The notes: generated by a model not told the origin, from the sequence alone. A stretch of 64,000 bases of DNA from Prosopocoilus inquinatus (GCA_036172665.1 CM069873.1:34586001-34650000); one strand, 5' to 3'. Numbered from the stretch's first letter, positions 40,082 through 55,300 are shown. Numbers and translations: made by a program.

Positions 40082-43000
40082 GAAACAACACGCATTAGCG
40101 TTGTTCCTGTGATGTATCTAATCGATCCGTACTCATCTATCATGTTATTTGACGTTTCGATGGACTCTAGTAACTCTGATGTGAGATACGAAGTTTTTGG
40201 ACGCAGCAAGAGCTGGAAATAGTTTTAAACGAAACAACACGTATTAGCGTTGTTCCTGTGATGTATCTAATCGATCCTTACTCATCTATCATGTTATTTG
40301 ACGTTTGGATGGACTCCAGTAACTCTGATGTGAGATACAAAGTTTTCGGACGCAGCAGAAGCTGAAGATAGTTTTAAACGAAACAACACGCATTAGCGTT
40401 GTTCCTGTGATGTATCTAATCGATCCTTACTCATCTATCATGTTATTTGACGTTTCGATGGACTCCAGTAACTCTAATGTGAGATACGATATTTTCGGAC
40501 GCAGCAGAAGCTGGAAATAGTTTTAAACGAAACAACACGCATTAGCGTTGTTCCTGTGATGTATCTAATCGATCCTTACTCATCTATCATGTTATTTGAC
40601 GTTTCGATGGACTCTAGTAACTCTGATGTGAGATACGAAGTTTTTGGACGCAGCAGGAGCTGGAAATAGTTTTAAACGAAACAACACGTATTAGCGTTGT
40701 TCCTGTGATGTATCTAATCGATCCTTATTTATCTATCATGTTATTTGACGTTTCGATGGACTCTAGTAACTCTGATGTGACATACGAAGTTTTTGGGCGC
40801 AGCAGGAGCTGGAAATAGTTTTAAAAGAAGCAACACGTATTAGCGTTGTTCCTGTGATGTATCTTATCGATCCTTACTTAGCTACTATGTTATTTGACGT
40901 TTCGATGGACTCCAGTAACTCTAATGTGAGATACGAAATTTTCGGACGCAGCAGAGGCTGGAAATAGTTTTAAACGAAACAACACGCATTAGCGTTGTTC
41001 CTGTGATGTATCTAATCGATCCTTATTCATCTATCATGTTATTTGGCGTTTCGATGGACTCCAGTAACTCTGATGTGAGATACAAAGTTTTCGGACGCAG
41101 CAGAAGCTGGAAATAGTTTTGAACGAAACAACACGTATTAGCGTTGTTCCTGTGATGTATCTAATCGATCCTTACTTAGCTACTATGTTATTTGACGTTT
41201 CGATGGACTCCAATAACTCTGATGTGAGATACAAAGTTTTCGGACGCAGCAGAAGCTGGAAATAGTTTTAAACGAAACAACACGCATTCGCGTTGTTCCT
41301 GCGATGTATCTAATCGATCCTTACTCATCTATCATTTTATTTGACGTTTGGATGGACTACAGTAACTCTGATGTGAGATACAAAGTTTACGGACGCAGCA
41401 GAAGCTGGAAATAGTTTTAAACGAAACAACACGCATTACCGTTGTTCCTGTGATGTATCTAATCGATCCTTACTCATCTATCATGTTATTTGGCGTTTCG
41501 ATGGACTCCAGTAACTCTGATGTGAGATACAAAGTTCTCGGACGCAGCTGAAGCTAGAAATAGTTTTAAACGAAACAACACGCATTAGCGTTGTTCCTGT
41601 GATGTATTTAATCGATCCTTACTCATCTATCATGTTATTTGACGTTTCGATGGACTCCAGTAACTCTGATGTGAGATACAAAGTTCTCGGACGCAGCAGA
41701 AGCTGGAAATAATTTTAAACGAAACAACACGCATTAGCGTTGTTCTTGTGATGTATCTAATCGATCCTTACTCATCTATCATGTTATTTGACGTTTCGAT
41801 GGACTCCAGTAACTCTATTGTGAGATACGAAATTTTCGGACGCAGCAGAAGCTGGAAATAGTTTTAAACGAAACAACACGCATTAGCATTGTTCCTGTGA
41901 TGTATCTAATCGATCCTTACTCATCTATCATGTTATTTGACGTTTGGATGGACTCCAGTAACACTGATGTGAGATACGAAGTTCTCGGACGTAGCTGAAA
42001 CTGGAAATAGTTTTAAATGAAACAACTCGTATTAGCGTTGTTCCTGTGATGTATCTAATCGATTCTTACTCATCTATCATGTTATTTGAGGTTTGGATGG
42101 ACTCCAGTAACTCTGATGTGAGATACAAAGTATTCGGACGCAGCAGAAGCTCGAGATAGTTTTAAAGGATACAACACGCATTAGCGTTGTTCCAGTGATG
42201 TATCTAATCGATCCTTACTCATCTATCATGTTATTTGGCGTTTCGATGGACTCCAGTAACTCTGATGTGAGATACAAAGTTTTCGGACGCAGCAGAAGCT
42301 GGAAATAGTTTTAAACGAAACAACACTCATTAGCGTTGTTCCTGTGATGTATCTAATCGATCCTTACTCATCTATCATGTTATTTGACGTTTCGATGGAC
42401 TCTAGTAACTCTGATGTGAGATACGAAGTTTTTGGACGCAGCAGGATGTGGAAATAGTTTTAAACGAAACAACACGTATTGGCGTTGTTCCTGTGATGTA
42501 TCTAATCGATCCTTATTTATCTATCATGTTATTTGACGTTTCGATGGACTCTAGTAACTCTGATGTGACATACGAAGTTTTTGGGCGCAGCAGGAGCTGG
42601 AAATAGTTTTAAAAGAAGCAACACGTATTAGCGTTGTTCCTGTGATGTATCTAATCGATCCTTACTTATCTATCATGTTATTTGACGTTTGGATGGTCTC
42701 CAGTAACTCTGATGTGAGATACAAAGTTCTCGGACGCAGCTGAAGCTAGAAATAGTTTTAAACGAAACAACACGCATTAGCGTTGTTCCTGTGATGTATT
42801 TAATCGATCCTTACTCATCTATCATGTTATTTGACGTTTCGATGGACTCCAGTAACTCTATTGTGAGATACGAAATTTTCGGACGCAGCAGAAGCTGGAA
42901 ATAGTTTTAAACGAAACAACACGCATTAGCATTGTTCCTGTGATGTATCTAATCGATCCTTACTCATCTATCATGTTATTTGGCGTTTCGATGGACTCCA

Positions 43001-44744
43001 GTAACTTTGATGTGAGATACGAAGTTCTCGGACGCAGCTGAAGCTGGAAATAGTTTTAAATGAAACAACACGTATTACCGTTGTTCCTGTGATGTATCTA
43101 ATCGATTCTTACTCATCTATCATGTTATTTGACGTTTGGATGGACTCCAGTAACTCTGATGTGAGATACAAAGTATTCTGACGCAGCAGAAGCTCGAGAT
43201 AGTTTTAAACGATACAACACGCATTAGCGTTGTTCCTGTGATGTATCTAATCGATCCTTACTCATCTATCATGTTATTTGGCGTTTCGATGGACTCCAGT
43301 AACTCTGATGTGAGATACAAAGTTTTCGGACGCAGCAGAAGCTGGAAATAGTTTTAAACGAAACAACACGCATTAGCGTTGTTCCTGTGATGTATCTAAT
43401 CGATCCTTACTCATCTATCATGTTATTTGACGTTTCGATGGACTCTAGTAACTCTGATGTGAGATACGAAGTTTTTGGACGCAGCAGGAGCTGGAAATAG
43501 TTTTAAACGAAACAACACGTATTAGCGTTGTTCCTGTGATGTATCTAATCGATCCTTATTTATCTATCATGTTATTTGACGTTTCGATGGACTCTAGAAA
43601 CTCTGATGTGAGATACAAAGTTCTCGGACGCAGCAGAAGCTGGAAATACTTTTAAACGAAACAACACGCATTAGCGTTGTTCCTGTGATGTATCTAATCG
43701 ATCCTTACTTAGCTACTATATTATTTCACGTTTCGATGGACTCCAGTAACTCTAATGTGAGATACGAAATTTTCGGACGCAGCAGAAGCTGGAAATAGTT
43801 TTAAAAGAAACAACACGCATTAGCGTTGTTCCTGTGATGTATCTAATCGATCCTTACTTATCTATCATGTTATTTGAAGTTTGGATGGTCTCCAGTAACT
43901 CTGATGTGAGATACAAAGTTTTCGGACGCAGCAGAAGCTGGAGATAGTTTTAAACGAAACAACACGCATTAGCGTTGTTCCTGTGATGTATCTAATCGAT
44001 CCTTACTCATCTATCATGTTATTTTTCGTTTCGATGGACTCCAGTAACTCTGATGTGAGATACAAAGCTTTCGGACGCAGCAGAAGCTGGAAATAGTTTT
44101 GAACGAAACAACACGTATTAGCGTTGTTCCTGTGATGTATCTAATCGATCCTTACTTAACTACTATGTTATTTGACGCTTCGATGGACTCCAATAACTCT
44201 GATGTGAGATACAAAGTTTTCGGACGCAGCAGAAGCTGGAAATAGTTTTAAACGAAACAACACGCATTAGCGTTGTTCCTGTGATGTATGTAATCGATCC
44301 TTACTCATCTATCATGTTATTTGGCGTCTCGATGGACTCCAGTACCTCTGATGTGAGATACAAAGTTCTCGGACGCAGCTGAAGCTAGAAATAGTTTTAA
44401 ACGAAACAACACGCATTACCGTTGTTCCTGTGATGTATCTAATCGATCCTTACTCATCTATCATGTTATTTGGCGTTTCGATGGGCTCCAGTAACTCTGA
44501 TGTGAGACACAAAGTTCTCGGACGCAGCTGAAGCTAGAAATAGTTTTAAACGAAACAACACGCATTAGCGTTGTTCCTGTGATGTACTTAATCGATCCTT
44601 ACTCATCTATCATGTTATTTGACGTTTGAATGGACTCCAGTAACTCTGATGTGAGATACAAAGTTCTCGGACGCAGCAGAAGCTGGAAATACTTTTAAAC
44701 GAAACAACACGCATTAGCGTTGTTCCTGTGATGTATCTAATCGA
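40082..44744 (+). repeat. Higher-order unit C, second copy (31 monomers plus edge)
   Basis: This copy follows unit C1 directly. Compared with C1 it lacks one monomer near 40.3 kb, where two units appear fused (ending GCTGAAGATAG), and one near 40.97 kb. It has one extra monomer near 43.8-43.95 kb with TTGAAGTTTGG and GGATGGTCTCC. The changing offset (4619, then 4470, then 4619 bp) shows these steps. Private changes include AACACTGATG near 41960, GCAGGATGTGG near 42444 and TTCTGACGC near 43178. The match ends near 44744, where CTTAGCTAC replaces the CCGTACTC of C1. Confidence 0.8.
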
Positions 44745-47521
44745 TCCTTACTTAGCTACTATATTATTTCACGTTTCGATGGACTCCAGTAACTCTAATG
44801 TGAGATACGAAATGTTCGGACGCAGCAGTAGCTGGAAATAGTTTTAAACGAAACAACACGCATTATCGTTGTTCCTGTGATGTATCTAATCGATCCTTAC
44901 TCATCTATCATGTTATTTGGCGTTTCGATGGACTCCAGAAACTTTGATGTGAGATACGAAGTTCTCGGACGCAGCTGAAGCTGGAAATAGTTTTAAATGA
45001 AACAACACGTACTAGCGTTATTCCTGTGATATATCTAATCGATCCTTACTCATCTATCATGTTATTTGACGTTTGGATGGACTCCAGTAACTCTGATGTG
45101 AGGTACAAAGTTTTCGGACGCAGCAGAAGCTGGAAATAGTTTTAAATGAAACAACACGCATTAGCGTTGTTCCTGTGATGTATCTAATGGACCCTTACTC
45201 ATCTATCATGTTATTTGACGTTTCGATGGACTCCAGTAACTCTGATGTGAGATACGAAGTTTTTGGACGCAGCAAGAGCTGGAAATAGTTTTAAACGAAA
45301 CAACACGTATTAGCGTTGTTCCTGTGATGTATCTAATCGATCCTTACTCATCTATCATGTTATTTGGCGTCTCGATGGACTCCAGTAACTCTGATGTGAG
45401 ATACAAAGGTTTCGGACGCAGCAGAAGCTGGAAATAGTTTTAAACGAAACAACACGCATTAGCGTTGTTCGTGTGATGTATCTAATCGATCCTTACTCAT
45501 CTATCATGTTATTTGACGTTTCGATGCACTCTAGTAACTCTGATGTGAGATACGAAGTTTTTGGACGCAGCAGGAGCTGGAAATAGTTTTAAACGAAACA
45601 ACACGTATTAGCGCTGTTCCTGTGATGTATCTAATCGATCCTTATTTATTTATCATGTTATTTGACGTATCGATGGACTCTAGTAACTCTGATGTGAGAT
45701 ACGAAGTTTTTGGGCGCAGCAGGAGCTGGAAATAGTTTTAAACGAAGCAACACGTATTAGCGTTGTTCCTGTGATGTATCTAATAGATCCTTACTTAGCT
45801 ACTATGTTATTTGACGTTTCGATGGACTCCAGTAACTCTGATGTGAGATACAAAGTTCTCTGACGCAGCAGAAGCTGGAAATAGTTTTGAACGAAACAAC
45901 ACGTATTAGCGTTGTTCGTGTGATGTATCTAATCGATCCTTACTCATCTATCATGTTATTTGACGTTTGGATGGACTCCAGTAACTCTGATGTGAGATAC
46001 AAAGTTTTCGGACGCAGCAGAAGCTGGAAATAGTTTTAAACGAAACAACACGCATTACCGTTGTTCCTGTGATGTATCTAATCGATCCTTACTCATCTAT
46101 CATGTTATTTGGCGTCTCGATGGACTCCAGTAACTCTGATGTGAGATACAAAGGTTTCGGACGCAGCAGAAGCTGGAAATAGTTTTAAACGAAACAACAC
46201 GCATTAGCGTTGTTCCTGTGATGTATCTAATCGATCCTTACTCATCTATCATGTTATTTGACGTTTCGATGGACTCCAGTAACTCTAATGTGAGATACGA
46301 AATTTTCGGGCGCAGCAGAAGCTGGAAATAGTTTTAAACGAAACAACACGCATTAGCGTTGTTCCTGTGATGTATCTAATCGATCCTTACTCATCTATCA
46401 TGTTATTTGACGTTTCGATGGACTCCAGTAACTCTAATGTGAGATACGAAATTTTCGGACGCAGCAGAAGCTGGAAATAGTTTTAAACGAAACGACACGC
46501 ATTAGCGTTGTTCCTGTGATGTATCTAATCGATCCTTACTCATCTATCATGTTATTTGACGTTTCGATGGACTCTAGTAACTCTGATGTGACATACGAAG
46601 TTTTTGGGCGCAGCAGGAGCTGGAAATAGTTTTAAAAGAAGCAACACGTATTAGCGTTGTTCCTGTGATGTATCTAATCGATCCTTACTTAGCTACTATG
46701 TTATTTGACGTTTCGATGGACTCCAGTAACTCTAATGTGAGATACGAAATTTTCGGACGCAGCAGAAGCTGGAAATAGTTTTAAACGAAACAACACGTAT
46801 TAGCGTTGTTCCTGTGATGTATCTAATCGATCCTTACTCATCTATCATGTTATTTGACGTTTGGATGGACTCCAGTAACTCTGATGTGAGATACAAAGTT
46901 CTCGGACGCAGCAGAAGCTGGAAATAGTTTTGAACGAAACAACACGCATTAGCGTTATTCCTGTGATGTATCTAATCGATCCTTACTCATCTATCATGTT
47001 ATTTGACGTTTCGATGGACTCCAGTAACTCTAATGTGAGATACGAAATTTTCGGACGCAGCAGGAGCTGGAAATAGTTTTAAACGAAACAACACGCATTA
47101 GCGTTGTTCCTGTGATGTATCTAATCGATCCTTACTCATCTAACATGTTATTTGACGTTTGGATGGACTCCAGTAACTCTGATGTGAGATACAAAGTTCT
47201 CGGACGCAGCAGGAGCTGGAAATAGTTTTAAACGAAACAACACGTATTAGCGTTGTTCCTGTGATGTATCTAATCGATCCTTATTTATCTATCATGTTAT
47301 TTGACGTTTCGATGCACTCTAGTAACTCTGATGTGAGATACGAAGTTTTTGGACGCAGCAGGAGCTGGAAATAGTTTTAAACGAAACAACACGTATTAGC
47401 GTTGTTCCTGTGATGTATCTAATCGATCCTTACTTAGCTACTATGTTATTTGACGTTTCGATGGACTCCAGTAACTCTAATGTGAGATACGAAATTTTCG
47501 GACGCAGCAGAAGCTGGAAAT

Positions 47522-48115
47522 AGTTTTAAACGAAACAACACGCATTACCGTTGTTCCTGTGATGTATCTAATCGATCCTTACTCATCTATCATGTTATTT
47601 GGCGTCTCGATATACTCCAGTAACTCTGATGTGAGATACAAAGGTTTCGGACGCAGCAGAAGCTGGAAATAGTTTTAAACGAAACAACACGCATTAGCGT
47701 TGTTCCTGTGATGTATCTAATCGATCCTTACTTATCTACTATGTTATTTGACGTTTCGATGGACTCTAGTAACTCTGATGTGAGATACGAAATTTTCGAT
47801 CGTAGCAGAATCTGGAAATAGTTTTAAATGAAACAACACGCATTAGCGTTGTTCCTGTGATGTATCTAATCGATCCTTACTCATCTATCATGATATTTGG
47901 CGTCTCGATGGACTCCAGTAACTCTGATGTGAGATACAAAGGTTTCGGACGCAGCAGAAGCTGGAAATAGTTTTAAACGAAACAACACGCATTAGCGTTG
48001 TTCCTGTGATGTATCTAATCGATCCTTACTTATCTACTGTTATTTGACGTTTCGATGGACTCTAGTAACTCTGATGTGAGATACGAAATTTTCGATCGTA
48101 GCAGAATCTGGAAAT
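47522..48115 (+). repeat. Two-monomer unit present twice in tandem
   Basis: A GGCGTCTCG/AAAGGTTTCGG monomer followed by a TTATCTACT/TTCGATCGTAGC monomer occurs twice in a row. The second pair has GATATTTGG in its first member and a 2-bp deletion in its second. The same arrangement is found again at about 61973-62566, so the dimer pair was copied as part of a larger block. CGATCG (PvuI-type) is private to this family. Confidence 0.75.
47969..48115 (+). repeat. 147-bp monomer, copy 1
   Basis: The monomer is 2 bp short: CTACTATGTTA of related units reads CTACTGTTA near 48034-48042. The lost pair lies in a short alternating AT/TA context, so its exact position is ambiguous. The array phase moves by 2 bp from here on. 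The same change at 62420 shows common descent. Confidence 0.95.
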
Positions 48116-49542
48116 AGTTTTAAATGAAACAACACGCATTAGCGTTGTTCCTGTGATGTATCTAATCGATCCTTACTCATCTATCATGTTATTTGACGTT
48201 TGGATGGACTCCAGTAACTCTGATGTGAGATACAAAGTTCTCGGACGCAGCAGAAGCTGGAAATAGTTTTGAACGAAACAACACGTATTAGCGTTGTTCC
48301 TGTGATGTATCTAATCGATCCTTACTCATCTATCATGTTATTTGACGTTTGGATGGACTCCAGTAACTCTGATGTGAGATACAAAGTTTTCGGACGCAGC
48401 AGAAGCTGGAAATAGTTTTAAACGAAACAACACGCATTATCGTTGTTCCTGCGATGTATCTAATCGATCCTTACTCATCTATCATGATATTTGGCGTCTC
48501 GATGGACTCCAGTAACTCTGATGTGAGATACAAAGGTTTCGGACGCAGCAGAAGCTGGAAATAGTTTTAAACGAAACAACACGCATTAGCGTTGTTCCTG
48601 TGATGTATCTAATCGATCCTTACTCATCTATCATGTTATTTGACGGTTTGATGGACTCTAGTAACTCTGATGTGAGATATGAAGTTTTTGGACGCAGCAG
48701 GAGCTGGAAATAGTTTTAAACGAAACAACACGTATTAGCGTTGTTCCTGTGATGTATCTAATCGATCCTTATTTATCTATCATGTTATTTGACGTTTCGA
48801 TGCACTCTAGTAACTCTGATGTGAGATACGAAGTTTTTGGACGCAGCAGGAGCTGGAAATAGTTTTAAACGAAACAACACGTATTAGCGCTGTTCCTGTG
48901 ATGTATCTAATCGATCCTTATTTATTTATCATGTTATTTGACGTATCGATGGACTCTAGTAACTCTGATGTGAGATACGAAGTTTTTGGGCGCAGCAGGA
49001 GCTGGAAATAGTTTTAAACGAAGCAACACGTATTAGCGTTGTTCCTGTGATGTATCTAATAGATCCTTACTTAGCTACTATGTTATTTGACGTTTCGATG
49101 GACTCCAGTAACTCTAATGTGAGATACGAAATTTTCGGACGCAGCAGAAGCTGGAAATAGTTTTAAACGAAACAACACGCATTAGCGATGTTCCTGTGAT
49201 GTATCTAATCGATCCTTACTCATCTATCATGTTATTTGGCGTCTCGATGGACTCCAGTAACTGTGATGTGAGATACAAAGTTTTCGGACGCAGCAGAAGC
49301 TGGAAATAGTTTTAATCGAAACAACACGCATTAGCGTTGTTCCTGTGATGTATCTAATCGATCCTTACTCATCTATCATGTTATTTGACGTTTGGATGGA
49401 CTACAGTATCTCTGATGTGAGATACAAAGTTCTCGGACGCAGCAGAAGCTGGAAATAGTTTTAAACGAAACAACACGCATTACCGATGTTCCTGTGATGT
49501 ATCTAATCGATCCTTACTCATCTATCATGTTATTTGGCGTCT

Positions 49543-52310
49543 CGATGGACTCCAGTAACTCTGATGTGAGATACAAAGGTTTCGGACGCAGCAGAAGCTG
49601 GAAATAGTTTTAAACGAAACAACACGCATTAGCGTTGTTCCTGTGATGTATCTAATCGATCCTTACTTATCTACTATGTTATTTGACGTTTCGATGGACT
49701 CTAGTAACTCTGATGTGAGATACGAAATTTTCGATCGTAGCAGAATCTGGAAATAGTTTTAAATGAAACAACACGCATTAGCGTTGTTCCTGTGATGTAT
49801 CTAATCGATCCTTACTCATCTATCTTGTTATTTGACGTTTGGATGGACTCCAGTAACTCTGATGTGAGATACAAAGTTCTCGGACGCAGCAGAAGCTGGA
49901 AATAGTTTTGAACGAAACAACACGTATTAGCGTTGTTCGTGTGATGTATCTAATCGATCCTTACTCATCTATCATGTTATTTGACGTTTGGATGGACTCC
50001 AGTAACTCTGATGTGAGATACAAAGTTTTCGGACGCAGCAGAAGCTGGAAATAGTTTTAAACGAAACAACACGCATTACCGTTGTTCCTGTGATGTATCT
50101 AATCGATCCTTACTCATCTATCATGTTATTTGGCGTCTCGATGGACTCCAGTAACTCTGATGTGAGATACAAAGGTTTCGGACGCAGCAGAAGCTGGAAA
50201 TAGTTTTAAACGAAACAACACGCATTAGCGTTGTTCCTCTGATGTATCTAATCGATCCTTACTCATCTATCATGTTATTTGACGTTTCGATGGACTCCAG
50301 TAACTCTAATGTGAGATACGAAATTTTCGGACGCAGCAGAAGCTGGAAATAGTTTTAAACGAAACGACACGCATTAGCGTTGTTCCTATGATGTATCTAA
50401 TCGATCCTTACTCATCTATCATGTTATTTGACGTTTCGATGGACTCCAGTAACTCTAATGTGAGATACGAAATTTTCGGACGCAGCAGAAGCTGGAAATA
50501 GTTTTAAACGAAACAACACGTATTAGCGTTGTTCCTGTGATGTATCTAATCGATCCTTACTCATCTATCATGTTATTTGACGTTTGGATGGACTCCAGTA
50601 ACTCTGATGTGAGATACAAAGTTCTCGGACGCAGCAGAAGCTGGAAATAGTTTTGAACGAAACAACACGCATTAGCGTTATTCCTGTGATGTATCTAATC
50701 GATCCTTACTCATCTATCATGTTATTTGACGTTTCGATGGACTCCAGTAACTCTGATGTGAGATACAAAGTTCTCGGACGCAGCAGAAGCTGGAAATAGT
50801 TTTGAACGAAACAACACGCATTAGCGTTATTCCTGTGATGTATCTAATCGATCCTTACTCATCTATCATGTTATTTGACGTTTCGATGGACTCCAGTAAC
50901 TCTGATGTGAGATACAAAGGTTTCGGACGCAGCAGAAGCTGGAAATAGTTTTAAACGAAACAACACGCATTAGCGTTGTTCCTGTGATGTATCTAATCGA
51001 TCCTTACTTATCTACTATGTTATTTGACGTTTCGATGGACTCTAGTAACTCTGATGTGAGATACGAAATTTTCGATCGTAGCAGAATCTGGAAATAGTTT
51101 TAAATGAAACAACACGCATTAGCGTTGTTCCTGTGATGTATCTAATCGATCCTTACTCATCTATCTTGTTATTTGACGTTTGGATGGACTCCAGTAACTC
51201 TGATGTGAGATACAAAGTTCTCGGACGCAGCAGAAGCTGGAAATAGTTTTGAACGAAACAACACGTATTAGCGTTGTTCGTGTGATGTATCTAATCGATC
51301 CTTACTCATCTATCATGTTATTTGACGTTTGGATGGACTCCAGTAACTCTGATGTGAGATACAAAGTTTTCGGACGCAGCAGAAGCTGGAAATAGTTTTA
51401 AACGAAACAACACGCATTACCGTTGTTCCTGTGATGTATCTAATCGATCCTTACTCATCTATCATGTTATTTGGCGTCTCGATGGACTCCAGTAACTCTG
51501 ATGTGAGATACAAAGGTTTCGGACGCAGCAGAAGCTGGAAATAGTTTTAAACGAAACAACACGCATTAGCGTTGTTCCTGTGATGTATCTAATCGATCCT
51601 TACTCATCTATCATGTTATTTGACGTTTGGATGGACTCCAGTAACTCTGATGTGAGATGCAAAGTTTTCGGACGCAGCAGAAGCTGGAAATAGTTTTAAA
51701 CGAAACAACACGCATTACCGTTGTTCCTGTGATGTATCTAATCGATCCTTACTCATCTATCATGTTATTTGGCGTCTCGATGGACTCCAGTAACTCTGAT
51801 GTGAGATACAAAGGTTTCGGACGCAGCAGAAGCTGGAAATAGTTTTAAACGAAACAACACGCATTAGCGTTGTTCCTCTGATGTATCTAATCGATCCTTA
51901 CTCATCTATCATGTTATTTGACGTTTCGATGGACTCCAGTAACTCTAATGTGAGATACGAAATTTTCGGACGCAGCAGAAGCTGGAAATAGTTTTAAACG
52001 AAACGACACGCATTAGCGTTGTTCCTATGATGTATCTAATCGATCCTTACTCATCTATCATGTTATTTGACGTTTCGATGGACTCCAGTAACTCTAATGT
52101 GAGATACGAAATTTTCGGACGCAGCAGAAGCTGGAAATAGTTTTAAACGAAACAACACGTATTAGCGTTGTTCCTGTGATGTATCTAATCGATCCTTACT
52201 CATCTATCATGTTATTTGACGTTTGGATGGACTCCAGTAACTCTGATGTGAGATACAAAGTTCTCGGACGCAGCAGAAGCTGGAAATAGTTTTGAACGAA
52301 ACAACACGCA
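49543..52310 (+). repeat. Duplicated 9/11-monomer block
   Basis: Positions 49543-50238 match 50884-51579 at 1341 bp (9 monomers), and about 50231-50680 match 51870-52319 at 1639 bp (11 monomers). The second copy therefore has two additional monomers near 51580-51870, one carrying GAGATGCAAAG. Shared markers include TTCGATCGTAGC, TATCTTGTT, TTCGTGTG, TTCCTCTG, AACGACACG and TTCCTATG units. The 11-monomer form is also found near 60.0-61.4 kb. Confidence 0.8.
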
Positions 52311-55300
52311 TTAGCGTTGTTCCTGTGATGTATCTAATCGATCCTTACTCATCTATCATGTTATTTGACGTTTGGATGGACTCCAGTAACTCTGATGTGA
52401 GATACAAAGTTTTCGGACGCAGCAGAAGCTGGAAATAGTTTTAAACGAAACAACACGCATTACCGTTGTTCCTGTGATGTATCTAATCGATCCTTACTCA
52501 TCTATCATGTTATTTGGCGTCTCGATGGACTCCAGTAACTCTGATGTGAGATACAAAGGTTTCGGACGCAGCAGAAGCTGGAAATAGTTTTAAACGAAAC
52601 AACACGCATTAGCGTTGTTCCTGTGATGTATCTAATCGATCCTTACTCATCTATCATGTTATTTGACGTTTCGATGGACTCCAGTAACTCTAATGTGAGA
52701 TACGAAATTTTCGGGCGCAGCAGAAGCTGGAAATAGTTTTAAACGAAACAACACGCATTAGCGTTGTTCCTGTGATGTATCTAATCGATCCTTACTCATC
52801 TATCATGTTATTTGACGTTTCGATGGACTCCAGTAACTCTAATGTGAGATACGAAATTTTCGGACGCAGCAGAAGCTGGAAATAGTTTTAAACGAAACGA
52901 CACGCATTAGCGTTGTTCCTGTGATGTATATAATCGATCCTTACTCATCTATCATGTTATTTGACGTTTCGATGGACTGTAGTAACTCTGATGTGACATA
53001 CGAAGTTTTTGGGCGCAGCAGGAGCTGGAAATAGTTTTAAAAGAAGCAACACGTATTAGCGTTGTTCCTGTGATGTATCTAATCGATCCTTACTTAGCTA
53101 CTATGTTATTTGACGTTTCGATGGACTCCAGTAACTCTAATGTGAGATACGAAATTTTCGGACGCAGCAGAAGCTGGAAACAGTTTTAAACGAAACAACA
53201 CGTATTAGCGTTGTTCCTGTGATGTATCTAATCGATCCTTACTCATCTATCATGTTATTTGACGTTTGGATGGACTCCAGTAACTCTGATGTGAGATACA
53301 ATGTTCTCGGACGCAGCAGAAGCTGGAAATAGTTTTGAACGAAACAACACGCATTAGCGTTATTCCTGTGATGTATCTAATCGATCCTTACTTAGCTACT
53401 ATGTTATTTGACGTTTCGATGGACTCCAGTAACTCTAATGTGAGATACGAAATTTTCGGACGCAGCAGGAGCTGGAAATAGTTTTAAACGAAACAACACG
53501 CATTAGCGTTGTTCCTGTGATGTATCTAATCGATCCTTACTCATCTAACATGTTATTTGACGTTTGGATGGACTCCAGTAACTCTGATGTGAGATACAAA
53601 GTTCTCGGACGCAGCAGGAGCTGGAAATAGTTTTAAACGAAACAACACGTATTAGCGTTGTTCCTGTGATGTATCTAATCGATCCTTATTTATCTATCAT
53701 GTTATTTGACGTTTCGATGCACTCTAGTAACTCTGATGTGAGATACGAAGTTTTTGGACGCAGCAGGAGCTGGAAATAGTTTTAAACGAAACAACACGTA
53801 TTAGCGTTGTTCCTGTGATGTATCTAATCGATCCTTACTTAGTTACTATGTTATTTGACGTTTCGATGGACTCCAGTAACTCTAATGTGAGATACGAAAT
53901 TTTCGGACGCAGCAGAAGCTGGAAATAGTTTTAAACGAAACAACACGCATTAGCGTTGTTCCTGTGATGTATCTAATCGATCCTTACTCATCTATCATGT
54001 TATTTGACGTTTCGATGGACTCCAGTAACTCTAATGTGAGATACGAAATTTTCGGGCGCAGCAGAAGCTGGAAATAGTTTTAAACGAAACAACATGCATT
54101 AGCGTTGTTCCTGTGATGTATCTAATCGATCCTTACTCATCTATCATGTTATTTGACGTTTCGATGGACTCCAGTAACTCTAATGTGAGATACGAAATTT
54201 TCGGACGCAGCAGAAGCTGGAAATAGTTTTAAACGAAACAACACGCATTAGCGTTGTTCCTGTGATGTATCTAATCGATCCTTACTCATCTATCATGTTA
54301 TTTGACGTTTCCATGGACTCTAGTAACTCTGATGTGAGATACGAAGTTTTTGGACGCAGCAGGAGCTGGAAATAGTTTTAAACGAAACAACACGTATTAG
54401 CGTTGTTCCTGTGATGTATCTAATCGATCCTTACTCATCTATCATGTTATTTGACGTTTGGATGGACTCCAGTAACTCTGATGTGAGATACAAAGTTCTC
54501 GGATGCAGCAGAAGCTGGAAATAGTTTTGAACGAAACAACACGTATTAGCGTTGTTCCTGTGATGTATCTAATCGATCCTTACTTATCTATCATGTTATT
54601 TGACGTTTGGATGGACTCCAGTAACTCTGATGTGAGATACAAAATTTTCGGACGCAGCAGAAGCTGGAAATAGTTTTAAACGTAACAACACGCATTAGCG
54701 TTATTCCTGTGATGTATCTAATCGATCCTTACTCATCTATCATGTTATTTGACGTTTCGATGGACTCCAGTAACTCTAATGTGAGATACGAAATTTTCGG
54801 AAGCAGCAGGAGCTGGAAATAGTTTTAAACGAAACAACACGCATTAGCGTTGTTCCTGTGATGTATCTAATCGATCCTTACTCATCTAACATGTTATTTG
54901 ACGTTTGGATGGACTCCAGTAACTCTGATGTGAGATACAATGTTCTCGGACGCAGCAGAAGCTGGAAATAATTTTGAACGAAACAACACGTATTAGCGTT
55001 GTTCCTGTGATGTATCTAATCGATCCTTACTCATCTATCATGTTATTTGACGTTTGGATGGACTCCAGTAACTCTGATGTGAGATACAAAGTTTTCGGAC
55101 GCAGCAGAAGCTGGAAATAGTTTTGAACGAAACAAAACGTATTAGCGTTGTTCCTGTGATGTATCTAATCGATCCTTACTTATCTACTATGTTATTTGAC
55201 GTTTCGATGGACTCTAGTAACTCTGATGTGAGATACGATATTTTCGGACGCAGCAGAAGCTGGAAATAGTTTTAAACGAAACAACACGCATTAGCGTTGT

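Larger units (their letters stand above)
44745..49542 (+). repeat. Right-side monomer families, first block
   Basis: About 32 monomers of families that are rare or absent to the left. These are units with GGCGTCTCG plus AAAGGTTTCGG (first near 45.4 kb), units with CGATGCACTC, units with GACGTATCG and TTATTTATC, and units with TTCGATCGTAGC. Part of the block (from about 46931) recurs near 61382-63750. The CTCGAG units and the TTCTTGTG units common in the left part are not seen here. No gene or insert is present. Confidence 0.8.

Noticed and set aside
51657..51842. 61-residue open frames on the plus strand (51657-51842 and 60746-60931)
   Set aside because: The start codon arises from a single change (GATACAAAG to GATGCAAAG) in one monomer, and the frame runs through ordinary satellite. 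The two copies reflect block duplication at 9089 bp.
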